Source of the DNA: Serendipita indica DSM 11827
Taxonomy: Eukaryota > Basidiomycota > Agaricomycetes > Sebacinales > Serendipitaceae
Length of the DNA: 64,000 bases
Direction of reading: 5' to 3'
Assembly (NCBI GenBank): GCA_910890315.1
Contig: CAJVGD010000002.1
Location: 682,001-746,000 of the forward strand
In this document: positions 1 to 12,038 of the stretch, one piece after another
Position numbering within the stretch: the stretch's first letter is position 1
How the letters are laid out: each line of letters begins with the position of its first letter
The notes under the pieces: model-generated
Database searches by the model: none
What the model was told of the DNA's origin: nothing
What the model saw: the letters and a program-made list of their open reading frames with translations, nothing else
Made by a program: the position numbers and the translations under genes

Positions 1-1744
1 GCTGCGACGCTGGCCCACTCTGCCTCGAATTGAGGGCTCCAGACAGAGCCAGTACCCGAGTATTTGCGCGGTGCGTTTGAATAGCGAAGCGTATCTAGTA
101 GCGGAAAGAGTGCTTTAAGCTTGGCACTGACTTCCTTTGGCTTGCCGAGGCGAGGATAGGACGCGCCGACAAACAGTGTCCGAAGCTGCGACTCGGCTGG
201 TTGCATCCGCTTCTCTACGGAAGCACAGTCAGCAAGAGGCTGGTGCTGTTTATTTTCGCATTCATAATATGGAGGCGTCATTGACAATGTGTTCTCTTGT
301 CTGGGAGTTTCGACAGGGACCTCGACCGTGGACTCGATGGACAAGTCGAGTGCGACGCCAAGGTTGGTGATTTGCGGGGCATACTGGGATATCCACTCGA
401 GGGATCGCATCGTGGTCCTTGGTCGCCAGCCTGCGGGTGCCCATTCCGGAGCAGGGCTTAGGACAAGAGATGTCAAACAAGGAAGCCCTTGTATAAAAGA
501 AATGAGCCCTGCATCGTCGAGTTGGATAGGGAACCCTAGTTCGATGGAAAGAACTGCGAGGTCGCGTAAAGCGGCGAGGGGGGAAAGATGAGCAAGTTTT
601 AATGGCTGATGCAGAGTCGAATCTAGTAGTGATGTTATAAGTGTGAGTGAAGTTAAATTGGGACTATTTTCGGCAATGTGCATGAAGCAATGGGCAAGCG
701 AATCGGTGTGGGCGAGCGTAAACGTCGAGATGGCGAGTCGAGTAAGTGGAGCTCTAATGAGATTAGAGAGCGTCGTGTTGACGATGTTGATATCTGCAAG
801 GAGGATCATCTCCTCGAGCGCGGGGAATTCTCCTGCTTGGGCTCGATGGGCGAGCAAATGTGTGAGGAATGACTCCTCTACACCGCATAGATCAATCACA
901 AACTTGCGGATGGTCGGATGCTGACATAGGCCTCGAACAATGTATGCGCCAATTGAACCGACGTCGAGCGTTAAGGTCTCCAACTTGCAGAGAGACTTGA
1001 TTGGGATCACAACGTCACTGACTGCCCACAGTCTTTGTAATCATCAGATGTGTGCAAACTACAGAAAATCAATACACACTTGTCAATGTTAAGATGGAGC
1101 TCCTTCAAGTTTGGAGCGAGATCGGCAATGGTGCAAAGTAGACCACCAGTCGTGTCATTACGTTCGGCAGAATATGTCTCTGCACCGACGAGATTGATGG
1201 TGAGACTGCCAAGTCCCGGGGGTACCAAGATGGCACAGAGCGTCAGCGAGGTATCGACCGACGCTGTCCATTTTAGTGAAACAAGGTTTGGGAGAAGTGG
1301 GTTTCGTTGAAAGTGAGCGGGACGTTGAACCACAAGCGCGATGAGGGCTGAAGCCACGACGTCGCGTCCCTCACGAAACGCGAGGTGACGGACCAAGGTC
1401 GAGTAGCGAGTATACGCCGTCCAATCCGAAGGACGAAGTGATCTCTTGAAGCGCTAACATATTCAAATTTTCAAATACGATTCCAAACTGGTTGTCATAC
1501 TCACCCAAAACGTTGGCGCATGACTGCCGTTTGAAAACGCGTCTGTGGGGAACAAACGCATCAGGGGAAGTAGAGAGTCGAGCTGTTCCCAGATTATCCT
1601 GAGGGCAGGCTCCTTCCATGCTCTGCACGTCACAGCGCAGCTAGTGAGCGATCGTTTGGGTGAGTCAAGAGAGCATGATTCTAGACTTTGAAGGTGACGA
1701 AAGATGATAGTGAGTAATTCTGAGACGAGAAGGGCCGGATGCAT
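1..1744 (-). CDS. F-box protein with LRR-like C-terminal part, partial at the window edge
   Basis: Likely substrate receptor of an SCF ubiquitin ligase. The first exon opens with an F-box-like segment (HPALLVSELLTIIFRHL, then SCAVTCRAWKEPALRIIWEQL), the usual start of the large basidiomycete F-box family. The rest is leucine-rich and reads like irregular LRRs (LKELHLNID, LETLTLDVGSIGAYI, LTSLTLITSLLDSTL). I place introns at 1454-1504 and 1018-1079. Both give clean GT/AG junctions and keep the frame (PTFW|RFKRSLRPSDW and NID|NDVVIPIKSL). The start is the ATG at 1742-1744, just before the F-box. The frame stays open to base 1, so the C-terminus is missing. The substrate cannot be told from sequence. 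Confidence 0.8.
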
Positions 1745-3019
1745 TCTTTTCTGAGCCTGACTTGAAAGGTGTCGATACAAAGAGGTACGTCGTGATTTGT
1801 ATTTGCAGTTAGAATAGTTGAACAATGATTTGAGCTTGGTCTTGAGAGTGGCGATACAAAATCCGAGTGGCTGATGGCGTGCACACGCCCGTTTTTGGAG
1901 AGAACACTGACTTGAGGAGATGATTGAAGGGCTTGAGATCCGATAGAGACACTGATGGGTGTACAATTCTGGTGGTGAATAAGTAACCTAGGCTAACACC
2001 ATTCAAATCGCACGAATTCAGGAGGAGCGACCCTGTGAGGAGTTATGTCGCTGTAATGAGAGAAATAGACTGTAAAGATGTTGTGCAAAAGGCCTTGAAG
2101 ATGGTCGAGGTGCGCTTCAACATGCCTCCTGTTTGTCATTTGGGAATTCTTCGAGGACACCTTTGCCAGCCAAAAGTCGACGAATAATGGTCATAATGCG
2201 TAATATACTCTCCTGATATGTGGTCGGTGTGTTTGATGCAAGAGTACGGGTACACCTCCACCAAAGAGAGGTAAGATGTGTGTCTATACTAGTATGATTG
2301 AACTCCATAGGCGATTGTGCTGGCCAAAAGGGTTTTCCAAGTCGGAGATGGGCTAATTAGCGCAGCTTGAGCAAGCAGAGTCCAGACAGACAGAAAAGCA
2401 ATCTTTACAGGATCGAGACCCGTGTGCTCAACGATCATTTAGAGAATCACACACCCCTGGAATCAGCAGCCCAAGCATCAGCCCCGAGGCTCGTGAAAAG
2501 CGGGGAAACTGATCTCTCCACACATGGCAATCTCTGAGAATCTTGTGATTCGAGACTCTACTCTCATCTTGGCTCATCTCGGACGTTATGCTCGGCTCTC
2601 CGTTCGACGCAGCACAAGTCTGGTCATATTCGACGTGATGCATGACATGATCAACCAAATTGGAAATCGAAGGACCTCCTCGAAGGCCATTTGCATATGG
2701 TCCGCTTGTCAGGCGCCAGCCGACCAAGGACGAAACCCACACCACGCGGTTAATTAGCGTCAATGCCAAACGTCTTATGCTCACAATGACACTCGAGAAC
2801 AAGGAATATGATGAGAAAAGCATGTATTGAATGCTCCATAGTTCGAGATCCATGCAATGTGACCGAATCCATGCTACGAATCCGAGAAAGTGAGAATTGA
2901 ACAAAGCGAACAAAATCATGGAAAAAAAGATGCATGAGATAGTGATACAGACGTCGTCCAGCGCTTGAACGACGCCAATGCATGTACGAGAACCAGTCCG
3001 AATGGGAAAATCCAATGCA
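1745..3019. other. Intergenic stretch between F-box gene and hypothetical gene
   Basis: It holds the upstream side of the F-box gene and the downstream side of the next minus-strand gene. Open frames here are short, or run antisense or out of frame into the 3020-4329 gene, and show no family signature. I see no RNA gene, repeat or promoter motif that I would defend. Confidence 0.5.
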
Positions 3020-4329
3020 CTAGTTGGCCCGCTTGCGAAGACGGGATGCAGGCCGTGGGCTCTTCTCGTGCTCGACGTCCCACTCCTCTTCGTCGTCTGT
3101 TTCATGTGCCGAAGAGCCAAAGCAGCACCACCAGCGAGTCGACCGTTTCTTAGTCTCCTTTTTGGGCTTGGCTTCGGCACCGGAGGACGACGAGGACGCC
3201 TTGGAACTCGAGATGGAGAAGAGCTTTTTCTTTTCCATGGGTTCGGTAGTGACGGCAATAGTGGCCGATGGGGCGTGTTCAGCCTCCCAGAGGGCCCATT
3301 GCCGCTCACGCTCCATATCGAGAGCCGTGACCGCCGGCTTGCGTCGCATCATCCCACTGGTGGGGGCACTTGTCGTCACAGGAGAAGTGCTGGCAATGGT
3401 CGTGGTTGGTGTGACGAGTTCAGTGTCATCAGTGGAATCCGAAGACGATGCGGTACTCGAAGGGGCTGTCGAGGGGTTTGGAGTTGAAGTCCGAATCGTT
3501 CAACGGCAACGTCGACGATATGAACGGGTACAGCTGGTTTGCTTGCCATTGCCGCAGCACGTCCGGTCCGTCGTGGAGGGGTTGGACCCAGTGGAAAGGG
3601 TGAGGGTCGTGTGCCGTGGACGACGAGGGGCGCGTCGGGTTCAACCACACGCGGTGGTCTGGCTGGGAGGGGTGGTGGTGAGGGCAAAGTGGCTCGCCGT
3701 CTCGAGTTTGGCGAAGTCGAGGGAGTACTCGAGGGAGTATAGGGGAGATCGTAGAGCATCTGCATCGGGGTTTGAGGTTTGCGGAGACCTATGGAGCAAT
3801 ATAAATACAAAACCCCCCTGGAGTATGTAATGAGATACTAACCGGTAGCAGACGATGTCATCGTCGATGGCGTAGTTTGGTGATGTCGGCGCACGCGTGA
3901 CGATGAGTCAGCATAACGTCCGTAAGCACCAACGGTTCCTCTTCTTGTCGGCACAACCGGAGCTGGGCGTGACGAGGCCCGAGGATACGCGGAGGAGGCG
4001 GGTGCAGAGGTGGAGGCCGGACGGGCTGGACGCGACGACGACTGAGGATGGTAGCAATCAGCAAATGGATCCTCTTCATCTTCTTCCCAGCCAGCAGCCG
4101 CCGCCGCCTCGAGTACAAGCGGAGACTGACTCGCCACGGACAAAGGGCTCAGCCCATTAGCAGCCAGCGCCGTCTCGTCAAAGGGCGACATGTCGTATTC
4201 GTCACCAAATACATCTCCAGTTGTCGCCTCGGGTTGCCTGTGGATTTGCCAGGACGAGGCAATGGCCGACGACGAAGAGGACGAGGCGAGGGGACTTGAT
4301 GTGCGCGGAGGATGTTGCATTCGATGCAT
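3020..4329 (-). CDS. Hypothetical low-complexity protein; frame broken at runs of C
   Basis: I do not recognise the family. Exon 1 (4329 to about 3843) is Ser/Ala-rich with an acidic patch (GWEEDEEDPFADCY) and ends at a GT donor. The acceptor is near 3790. Downstream, the plausible protein lies in changing frames: YSLEYSLDFAKLETASHF, then HRVWLNPTRPSS and HWVQPLHDGPDVLRQWQANQ, then SSSDSTDDTELVTPT, ending in a Ser/Lys-rich tail with TRWWCCFG and DDEEEWD. The switches fall at CCCC runs (GGGG on the plus strand at 3742-3745 or 3767-3770, 3667-3670, 3462-3465 and 3473-3476). One missing C at each site restores a continuous reading. That points to base-calling loss more than decay, but a pseudogene is not excluded. 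Regulation and function are unknown. Confidence 0.6.
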
Positions 4330-7130
4330 GTAAGGATGTTGTGGTTATTTTTGTCTATCGTTGTTGGATTGTGGTTAATCCCCCAGAGAAAGTGGGCGGT
4401 GGTTCGGGTTCAAGCCGTTTGACCTTTGAGCGCGGGGGGACCTTATATGCCTCTGGCGAGTTGGCCGGCCTATTCAATCGTCAGATTGAGCATGGCCTGC
4501 CTCGCGCTACAACTCAATCCCACCCGCCCGTTCCGCACTCGTTATGATCACCAGCACGCTCGCTCTTCCGTGTCTTCTCCCCCAAAATGTTTTCTAGTCA
4601 ATTTTCCCAATATTCACGAATATTGCTTACTCACTGCGCGATGACTAAACTGCCGAGGGTCTGCGCAGGCGCCCCCATGTGAACCGCGCAGTCATTACCT
4701 CCGAGTAAGGCGAGCGCCCATCCAGATCGGCCTCGCGTTCCGTCCGCCCTATGCCATTCATTTCCACCAACCAATCACCATTCCGCATTCAGGCATGCTT
4801 CACGAAATGCGTCGCAAGCATTCCCCGGGTGTCCATCCGAGTCTCCTTTTCACTATTTACTCGTTGCTCGTTCGACTTTTTGCCCAAACCCTCGCTTCGA
4901 TCGATCATATGGTGTCGACAGGTCCCCAACCCATGGAAACCACCACGATCATGCCGCACGCTCGCCACAAGGCTATAGCAAGGCCCCTTTTCTTTGTCCT
5001 CACTCTCTGCAGCGTTCTACCGGCCCGACACCGAGCCACCTTCGATTTGTGATCTTAACCAAATGGTTGAATACACGAGCCCGATTGTTCATTTGCTATT
5101 CGTTTCCTTGTCAAATGTCAATGCTCCCTCCTGTGCAGTGTACGACCACAAGAAGCAACTGTGGCATGCTGGGGCGAGGACCAACTTGCCCCCCACATCA
5201 CGGCCTCGTACCGAGTTTGCACGGCACTACAAGTCATTTGACACTTGTGAAAAAGCCGTTTAGGGTACCTATGCACAGCTCCTGAGGAGAGGGGAACCAG
5301 CTAGAATATGCCGGGTTCGGTCAACCAGGCGAGTCGCACCGATGCCGGATGCAACGAGCCTGCAATGCCTAACGAGCATGTAGTACGGTCTCTTGAGAGT
5401 GGGTTTTTTCTCCAAGAGTACGTCCCCGAATCGGCAGATAGGTTGCCGGACAGGTGTCCAAGACTAGGCTCCTTCCCTGCAGCTCGAGTGTGGTCCAATC
5501 CACTCTCCCCACATCTTTGCAAATGGATCATCTGAAATGAGTAATTTGCAAGAGAAAAAGTAAACTGGAGGAGCCTGTCCTAACCAGTCCTTTGTACAAG
5601 TGGATGATCGACCCGCAATACACTCGGTCAGATCCGAGCCCAGCCAGTAAACCCCAACTCAAATCCCTTCCAGGTCCAATCCATACTGGCAACCGGATTA
5701 GACGCTGACCAGCGACTGTATGGCCAGGCGCCTGAGCAGACTCGATGGAGCAATTGTCACGTTTCTGTTCTCGACCCATGCTCTTGCCTTGCTGGCCCAG
5801 TCATCCTCGAATAGCTCACTCTCTTCTAATGCCCATTCACGAGTCGCGCACGCACCTCTCCTGCTCCACAAACCCAGCTCGCCGGCGCCATCTCACCTCG
5901 GAGCTCCTTTCTCCCCTCCTCTCTATTCTTCTGCTGACGTGCTCAAGCAGATTGTCAGAACGAACATCTGATATTTTTTGTTGACGTCGTACAGATCTGA
6001 TCATATCAATATTCGAGTACAGTATCAGATGCGAGTGCTGGCTATCAGATGGTACCGTGATATGAATCAGATGGATCGACTCGCGCTCTACACTACCCCA
6101 GCCCTTTGCCTTTGGACCTTTGTCGGAATCGGTCGAATGGGCCTTGTGACTCGGAGACGGCACCTACTCTCTCTCTCTCTAATGGTCCTTACCAAGATCT
6201 ACCATTATCCGGCACGGGCATCGGCTCGCATCGATTCCCGCCATCGCCGCCATCTCCCTCCTTCTCGAATTCCACTACCGAAATCTTAGTCATCAAGGGT
6301 ATCCCAGCAATATCGAGCCCCATCTACGAAACGGACAAAAGCGTATTAGGGTCGTTATTTCAAGAGAGGATACAACATCAACGCAACTCGTACCGTCAGT
6401 GGAAATTCGGGTGGTCTCAAGCATAACATGTCCTGTGCAGGAATAGAATCCTCTTTCTACTTGCGATGAGATGACCAAGCGCCGGTGGTTGCGCCACTCG
6501 GCCTCTGCCTGCACAGTCATAGTGGGTGGCACAGCCCGCATACCGCCCATCCCATATTGTCCGCCACAAAAGCGCCCGCAGTCGACAATAGATGGGAAAC
6601 ACCTTTCAACAGTTATTAGACATCGGAAGAAAAAACTGCGGAAACGCCGACACGGACGGATGTATTACGTAGTGTAGACAATTGAGCGCCGGCACAAAAT
6701 AAGTTTGCAGCTGGCGTAATGCGATCCGCCAATATCCCGGCAACGGCCACACAACCACGTCGCTGTTCGGCCTTGCCAATATACTAGGTATACGTGGCAC
6801 AACTGTAAGTATGTGTTGCTGGGCCTTTGTGATTACTCGGAATAGCATTCATTCCCTGCTTGTAGCGTAGATCCTGGATCCCTCCCCTGCCCGCCAGGTT
6901 AACAGTGCACCGGAGAGTTTTGCCTACCGGTCTTGCTGTTCAATCCTCGGGAGCGACGGACTCCCATACGAACCCTGCTCGGCAGATTCCCTAGCTTGTA
7001 GATTTCGGCCCAGAAATGCGTCCACGTCTGATAATAATGGCTCGAAATGACTAAAATCTTTTCTGCAATTATCCTCTGAAGAGTGAATTATACTAAAAGA
7101 ACATAATCTAAAGTGGCAACCAAGGAGGTA
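4330..7130. other. 2.8 kb gene-poor interval
   Basis: This is the longest stretch without a gene I can support. It is rich in C/T tracts, with a short (CT)n repeat near 6170-6181 and several copies of ATCAGATG around 6020-6075. The best small frame is an 83-codon plus-strand ORF at 5720-5971 with a hydrophobic N-terminus (VTFLFSTHALALLAQ), but it has no homology I know and no splice support. The side near 4330 probably carries the promoter of the 3020-4329 gene. No transposon ends or tRNA were recognised. Confidence 0.4.
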
Positions 7131-9527
7131 CTACCTCCAACCCTCCAATACCTCACGATTCGTCGTGGGCTTCGGGGGCTCGGGACGACCTTTAATGTTT
7201 TCTTCAAGCTTTCCAAGATCTTCCGCATCCCTTGCCAACGTAGGGTCTCTCTTGCCATACAAATCCGTCTTGTATGCCTCTGGTAACGTCGGAGGGTCCC
7301 TAGGGTCCAACGCCATCGAGCTGTCGGCACTCTTCCATGCAGGCTCTCGCTCCTCGCCACGACTAGCGACGCGTCCACGACCTTCCCATACCCCTCGGGC
7401 AGGACTGAAAGACTCTGTTCGACGCCCGTCTTCGCCCTTGCCAAATCGTTTCGTTCGGCCATCTGTCATGCCTAGACGCGCGAGGAACGCGTCTGAAACA
7501 AACGGTGCATGCGGTAGTCCGCAGGCTTGTGTCGTCCAGTCCTTGACGCCTTGAACGAGCACCGGACGCTGGGCGCGTACTTCGCCAGACTTGGGAATAT
7601 AGTATCCAAGAAGCGATACAAAGGTCTCCCGTATACTCTCTTCGTCTAGTCGTGGGAGAAGCCCTTGATCGCTGCAGGAATGCCTTTAACCAGAGATTTG
7701 AGAGAGTTAGTCGATGAAAATGCGGCTTCTTTTTCGTGATCCAGCTTTCCTGCACGCCTTTTGATCTCTTCGTCTAGCTCATCCACCGTCAGTGGTTCCA
7801 ACGGGGCATGCGTCAACTGCCATGTCAAGTAGCCCATCTCCCACGGGAGGAGGACCAAATCCCCCCGTCCGTGAGTGCCAGATCCACGAGCAGCGTGCCC
7901 TAGTCGTAGGAAATACAACGGATCACTCGATGGGATCCCAATCTGAATCACCCGTGTCGTTTTGGGGAACTGAATCGTTTGGGACGAAAGATCGGTCGTG
8001 ACAAGGATAGAATGACCCGAATTCTCATTCACAAACCCATCGAGGGCTTGTGTTCGTTGCAGCATAGACAACATTGAGTGGATCGAGTACACTCGGGTCT
8101 CTTCACCCGCTGGCAAACATGACGAGCGCAGCTCGTGTACGAGTGTCGTAAATAGCTGTGTCATCCTCGTTGTTGGTAGATAAATAATCGTTTTAGAACG
8201 CTGCGGGTTTTTCATTTGTTCGTGGGCCAAAAGTTTCATGAGATGCGGGAGCTGATGCTCGGCGCTGGGAAGAATAGTATGGAACTGAGGTGTGTCGCTG
8301 TGTGGTGACTTGTACTCCGGCGCGACATCGACGGAGATAAAATCTGGGTCGAGCACCCGCTTGACGAGTTGCTGTACCGCCGTGCTCATCGTGTCCGTGA
8401 CAACAAACGTCTGACGTTCTGGACTCGATGGCAAGTACTTGATGATCCCGTCGATGTCGTCTCGGTAGCCTTCCTCGAGTAGTTGCTCCGCATCGTCGAT
8501 GACCAACTGTGATATTGTCAATCATCCGTGCGCATGAAATGGCCAAACTCACAAGTCTCGTATGCTTGACTGCGTCAGCTACGGCAGGCTCAGTTATGAG
8601 CAAGTCTCGTAGTCGTCCAGGGGTCGTCACAACGATATCTTTTCGACCCATTACCCAGTCTCTGAGCTGAATTCGCTTGCTCACTCCTCCAACGAAGAGT
8701 CGCGTCTCTATCCCAGGATGATGTCGCGAAAGCAGGATGGACTCGTTGGCGGTCGTAGTCGCTAGCTCTCTTGTCGGGCTCAGGATAAGCGTACCAACCC
8801 TCGAGAACGCGTATTCTCGCTTCAACTGAGTCTCCAAGGATTTATTACCCACGACGCCCTTTGCTGTGATATGCTCGGCGGCATAAAAGTCGATGGACTG
8901 GGCTCGCCTCGATGGCGGGAATCAAGAACGAAAGCGATTTTCCCGTTCCCTTTTCTGAGACGATCAAGAGATCCTTTCGATTCCCGGATTTTTCCGAACC
9001 TGGGTCTGCAAGGCCAGGCATCAGACTGAGAACGCGGTGCTGGACCTCTGTAGCGTGCGTATGTCGAAATGGCCTGACAGTGATAGCTTCATAACTTCTC
9101 TGGTGCAACTTCTGCTTTAAAGACGCGAACGGATGCATGGTCGGCGAGCCCTTTCTAACTTTTTGTCGCAGCGTTTTTGAAGACTCGGTAGCCAGAAAGT
9201 CCCCCACCTCCTCGGGAGCACCGTCTCTGAGCTTTTGGATCATGTGTCCAGGGAGTTTGTCGACAGCGCCCCCGTTTGCTTGCAACTCGTTCATGAACAA
9301 TGCTCGCCTCCTAAAGTCATATTTGTTCTTGAACGACTTCTGATTCGACGAGTATCTGCATTGCACGAGATGTGGGACTAAGTAAGGTCAGCATACGACG
9401 CGTCGTTTACGCTCCTTGATGGCTTACCAGCTCGACTGGGCCCAGCTCGACAATTGGCGAGAGTAAAACAGAGCTTGAACGGCCGTGCGTTTAGTCCGCA
9501 TACGTTTTCTATCGCTTTCGACCCCAT
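7131..9527 (-). CDS. Diverged DEAD-box RNA helicase, probably mitochondrial (MSS116-like)
   Basis: A superfamily 2 helicase with altered motifs. Motif I is SEKGTGKS, Ia PTRELA, Ib TPGR, motif II IDDAEQLL (DDAE in place of DEAD), motif III position VTDTM, motif VI RLGHAARGS. The chosen start (ATG at 9525-9527) gives MGSKAIENVCGLNARPFK and then QCRYSSN, a basic Cys/Arg-rich presequence with a likely mitochondrial cleavage site. Introns lie at 9378-9427 and just upstream of motif II (exon ...KHTRL joined to LVIDDAE). The frame changes near 8905-8912, where reading IERAQSIDFYAAEHI needs one base fewer. It changes again near 7664-7672, where AAIQGLLPRLDEES needs one base more. No intron explains either. 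The C-terminal part (ETFVSLLGYYIPKSGEV) matches the tail of the fungal mitochondrial group. ATPase competence is uncertain. Confidence 0.75.
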
Positions 9528-9668
9528 GTATCACCGCGGGTCAAAGGGTGCGGGTTTGAGGTGGGCTGCATCCACAAGCAAAGGCCTGGACGAAGTTTGT
9601 GCTGATACAAGGTTTCCTACGGCTACAGAAAACAGATATTGCGTTTACATAACGTCAAATAACATTTC

Positions 9669-11920
9669 CTATGGCGAGTTGACCACGACCTCTGTTCCAT
9701 TCGCCATTGTCTTCTTGCCTAGCTGCTTCAGCGCAGACTCCGAGGCCATCATCCCGGACGGGTGAGGAGGAATGAAGCTTTCCATTTGTTGCTTGATCTG
9801 CTCCTGCAGCACTTCATTTCCTGCCGCAGCTGCGACAAAGCCCAGAAACGGTGGCGAGGGATTCAGTGGTCGCGTGCAGAATTCCGGATGAGCTTGGAAG
9901 CCAACGAAATATGGATGATCTACAAAATACATTAAACAGTGTTGAATTGTAAACTGACGGCGTACCGCGAAGCTCCATGACCTGCATTCGTTCGCCCTTC
10001 TCGTCTCGTCCGACAAATTCGAGATCTCCAGCAGAGGTGAGGCGCTCGATGTACTCGGGGTTGACTTCGTATCGATGGCGGTGGCGTTCCCAGATTGTCC
10101 CCTTGCCGCCATACAGCATTCTAGATTTACTCCAATCTTCGCTGCCCGGTTGGAAAATAGTGGGCCGTAAACCCAGCCTCATTGTCCCTCCAAGATGTGT
10201 CTTGGAGATTTCGGGCATGTAGATCACAACAGGGTGTTGCGTCTCACCATCAAACTCGGTCGATGTTGCCCCTTCGAGTTTGCAGACATTCCTTGCCCAT
10301 TCTATGACGGCCATTTGGAAACCTAGGCAGATGCCAAGGAAGGGGACCTTGTATTCACGAGCGCGTTTGATGGCGAGAAGCATGCCTTCTGTTCCGCGTT
10401 GCCCAAAGCCCCCTGGAACAAGTATACCTCTGTGTTCAAGGTAAGAATCAGCGCAAGAGAAGCAATTTTACCGACTGTGCGGCCACGACTCGTCTCCAGC
10501 CATCATAGTATTGGACAGGATTGTTAATCTTATGGTCTGGTTCCAGGTGACCAGCAGCGACCCACTACGAATTGTCAGTATATGCTATGTAGCTGGATAT
10601 ATGAAGGTACCTCTAGTCGAAGCTTTCGACGACAACGAGAAGCAGAGTGCTCGAGGGACTTGACGACAGACATGTATGAGTCTGGCATATCTGTATACTT
10701 TCCGACCAGGACGATTGAAACTTCGTCCAAATGTTTGTTCTTCCTGTAGGATGTCAGACCAGACAACGCAGAGCAGGGCTCATACCCGATCACGTCTGTC
10801 ATATCCTTCCATCGTTTCATGAGCTTCTCTCCCTTATCATGAAGCTCTTTGCTGACAGAAACCGAATCTAGCCCAAGACGCTTCTGGAGAAACTTGATGA
10901 TATCCTGATTTTTGAGCAAGAGAGGAACGTGATAAACCGAGGAGACGTCGTGTATGCCAACGACTTGATCAACTGCAACATGACAGAACATGGATATCTT
11001 CCGCTTGGTTTCGATCCCTAAGGGTTCTCCCACGAGAACGCGACATGCCACAAGATCAGGCATCAAGCCCAATCCTCGCAAGTCGCGGACAGTGGCTTGA
11101 GTAGGCTTCGTTTTTTGTTCCCCGTGCATGTCTGGAACCAGAGAGACATGGATCAGGGCAAAATTGGCGTGTCCGACCCGGAACTGGAATTGTCGCATTG
11201 CCTCGATGAAGGGAGCCGACTCGATGTCCCCAACGGTACCACCAAGCTACCCGAGAATAAGACTAGAGATATCAAAAGTGTGAAGAGGCTGACTTCGATG
11301 ATGCAAATGTCTGGCTCTTCGTTTGTATCGTCCACTGGAATCTTGGCAACTCGCTCGATCCAGTCTTGAATGGCATTGGTGACGTGTGGGACAATCTATA
11401 CTGTGTTACCACTGAGAAAAAGCTACCACCGTGACTTCTCACCTGCACCGTCTTGCCAAGATAGTCGCCCCGCCTCTGAACGAATGGTTTAGATAGAGAA
11501 GACGGAGGGACTTTCGCTGACCTCCTTTTCTATTACTTCTTTGTATATCTTTCCTGTAGTGATATTATGATCCCGAGAGAGAGTAATGTCCAGATAACGT
11601 TCGTAGTTGCCCAGATCTAGATCCACTTCTCCTCCGTCGTTTAGAACGTAGACCTCACCTGGGAAGGCTGTAAGTCCTAAAGCCTGGATGCTTTTTTCGC
11701 GGCCTACCATGCTCCTGAGGACGCATTGTGCCTGCATCGATATTCATATATGGGTCAATCTTAATAGATGTGACCTTTAGACCGGTTGTCTTGAGGAGAA
11801 GGCCCGTAGAAGACGCTACGAAGATTTCCAGCAGACCGTCTTTGCCACCCAAGAAGACCCACCAATTACGCCCTTCCCAATGCCGCTGATGACACCTCCA
11901 GAGACAAGAATGTACTTCAT
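9669..11920 (-). CDS. URA7: CTP synthase
   Basis: Makes CTP from UTP, ATP and glutamine, the last step of pyrimidine nucleotide synthesis, in the cytosol. The N-terminal synthase domain starts [17 protein letters not shown] (P-loop-like) and continues with [30 protein letters not shown] and [20 protein letters not shown]. The glutamine amidotransferase domain shows [15 protein letters not shown], the nucleophile elbow [19 protein letters not shown] with the catalytic Cys, and [13 protein letters not shown] with the catalytic His-x-Glu near the end. About nine introns all splice in frame. One near 10430-10475 uses the weaker donor GTCGGT, giving AAQ|GILVPGG. The start is the ATG at 11918-11920. 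It is divergent from SRP19 across 118 bp. Confidence 0.96.
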
Positions 11921-12038
11921 TTTGATGTCTGATCGGCTTTATTTTCTTTTTTGGCCCTTGCCAGGTACTGCCAGAAGTTGGTGCGGGCACGAAAACCTGG
12001 TGACCACTGGCAAATAAACTTGGACTCGACCACATATC
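11921..12038. promoter_or_regulatory. Bidirectional promoter between CTP synthase and SRP19
   Basis: The 118 bp between the two opposed start codons must hold both core promoters and both 5' leaders. No clear TATA box is visible. Co-regulation is inference. Confidence 0.6.

Noticed and set aside
2428-3309. 293-codon minus-strand open frame
   Set aside because: It overlaps the end of the 3020-4329 gene in another frame, uses a non-ATG start, and its protein has no coherent features.
3024-3830. 268-codon plus-strand open frame
   Set aside because: It is the antisense shadow of the Ser/Lys-rich hypothetical gene, and its Val/Gly/Arg-rich content mirrors the real frame.
6900-7010. tRNA-like TTCAATCC string
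   Set aside because: No acceptor or anticodon stem could be paired around it.
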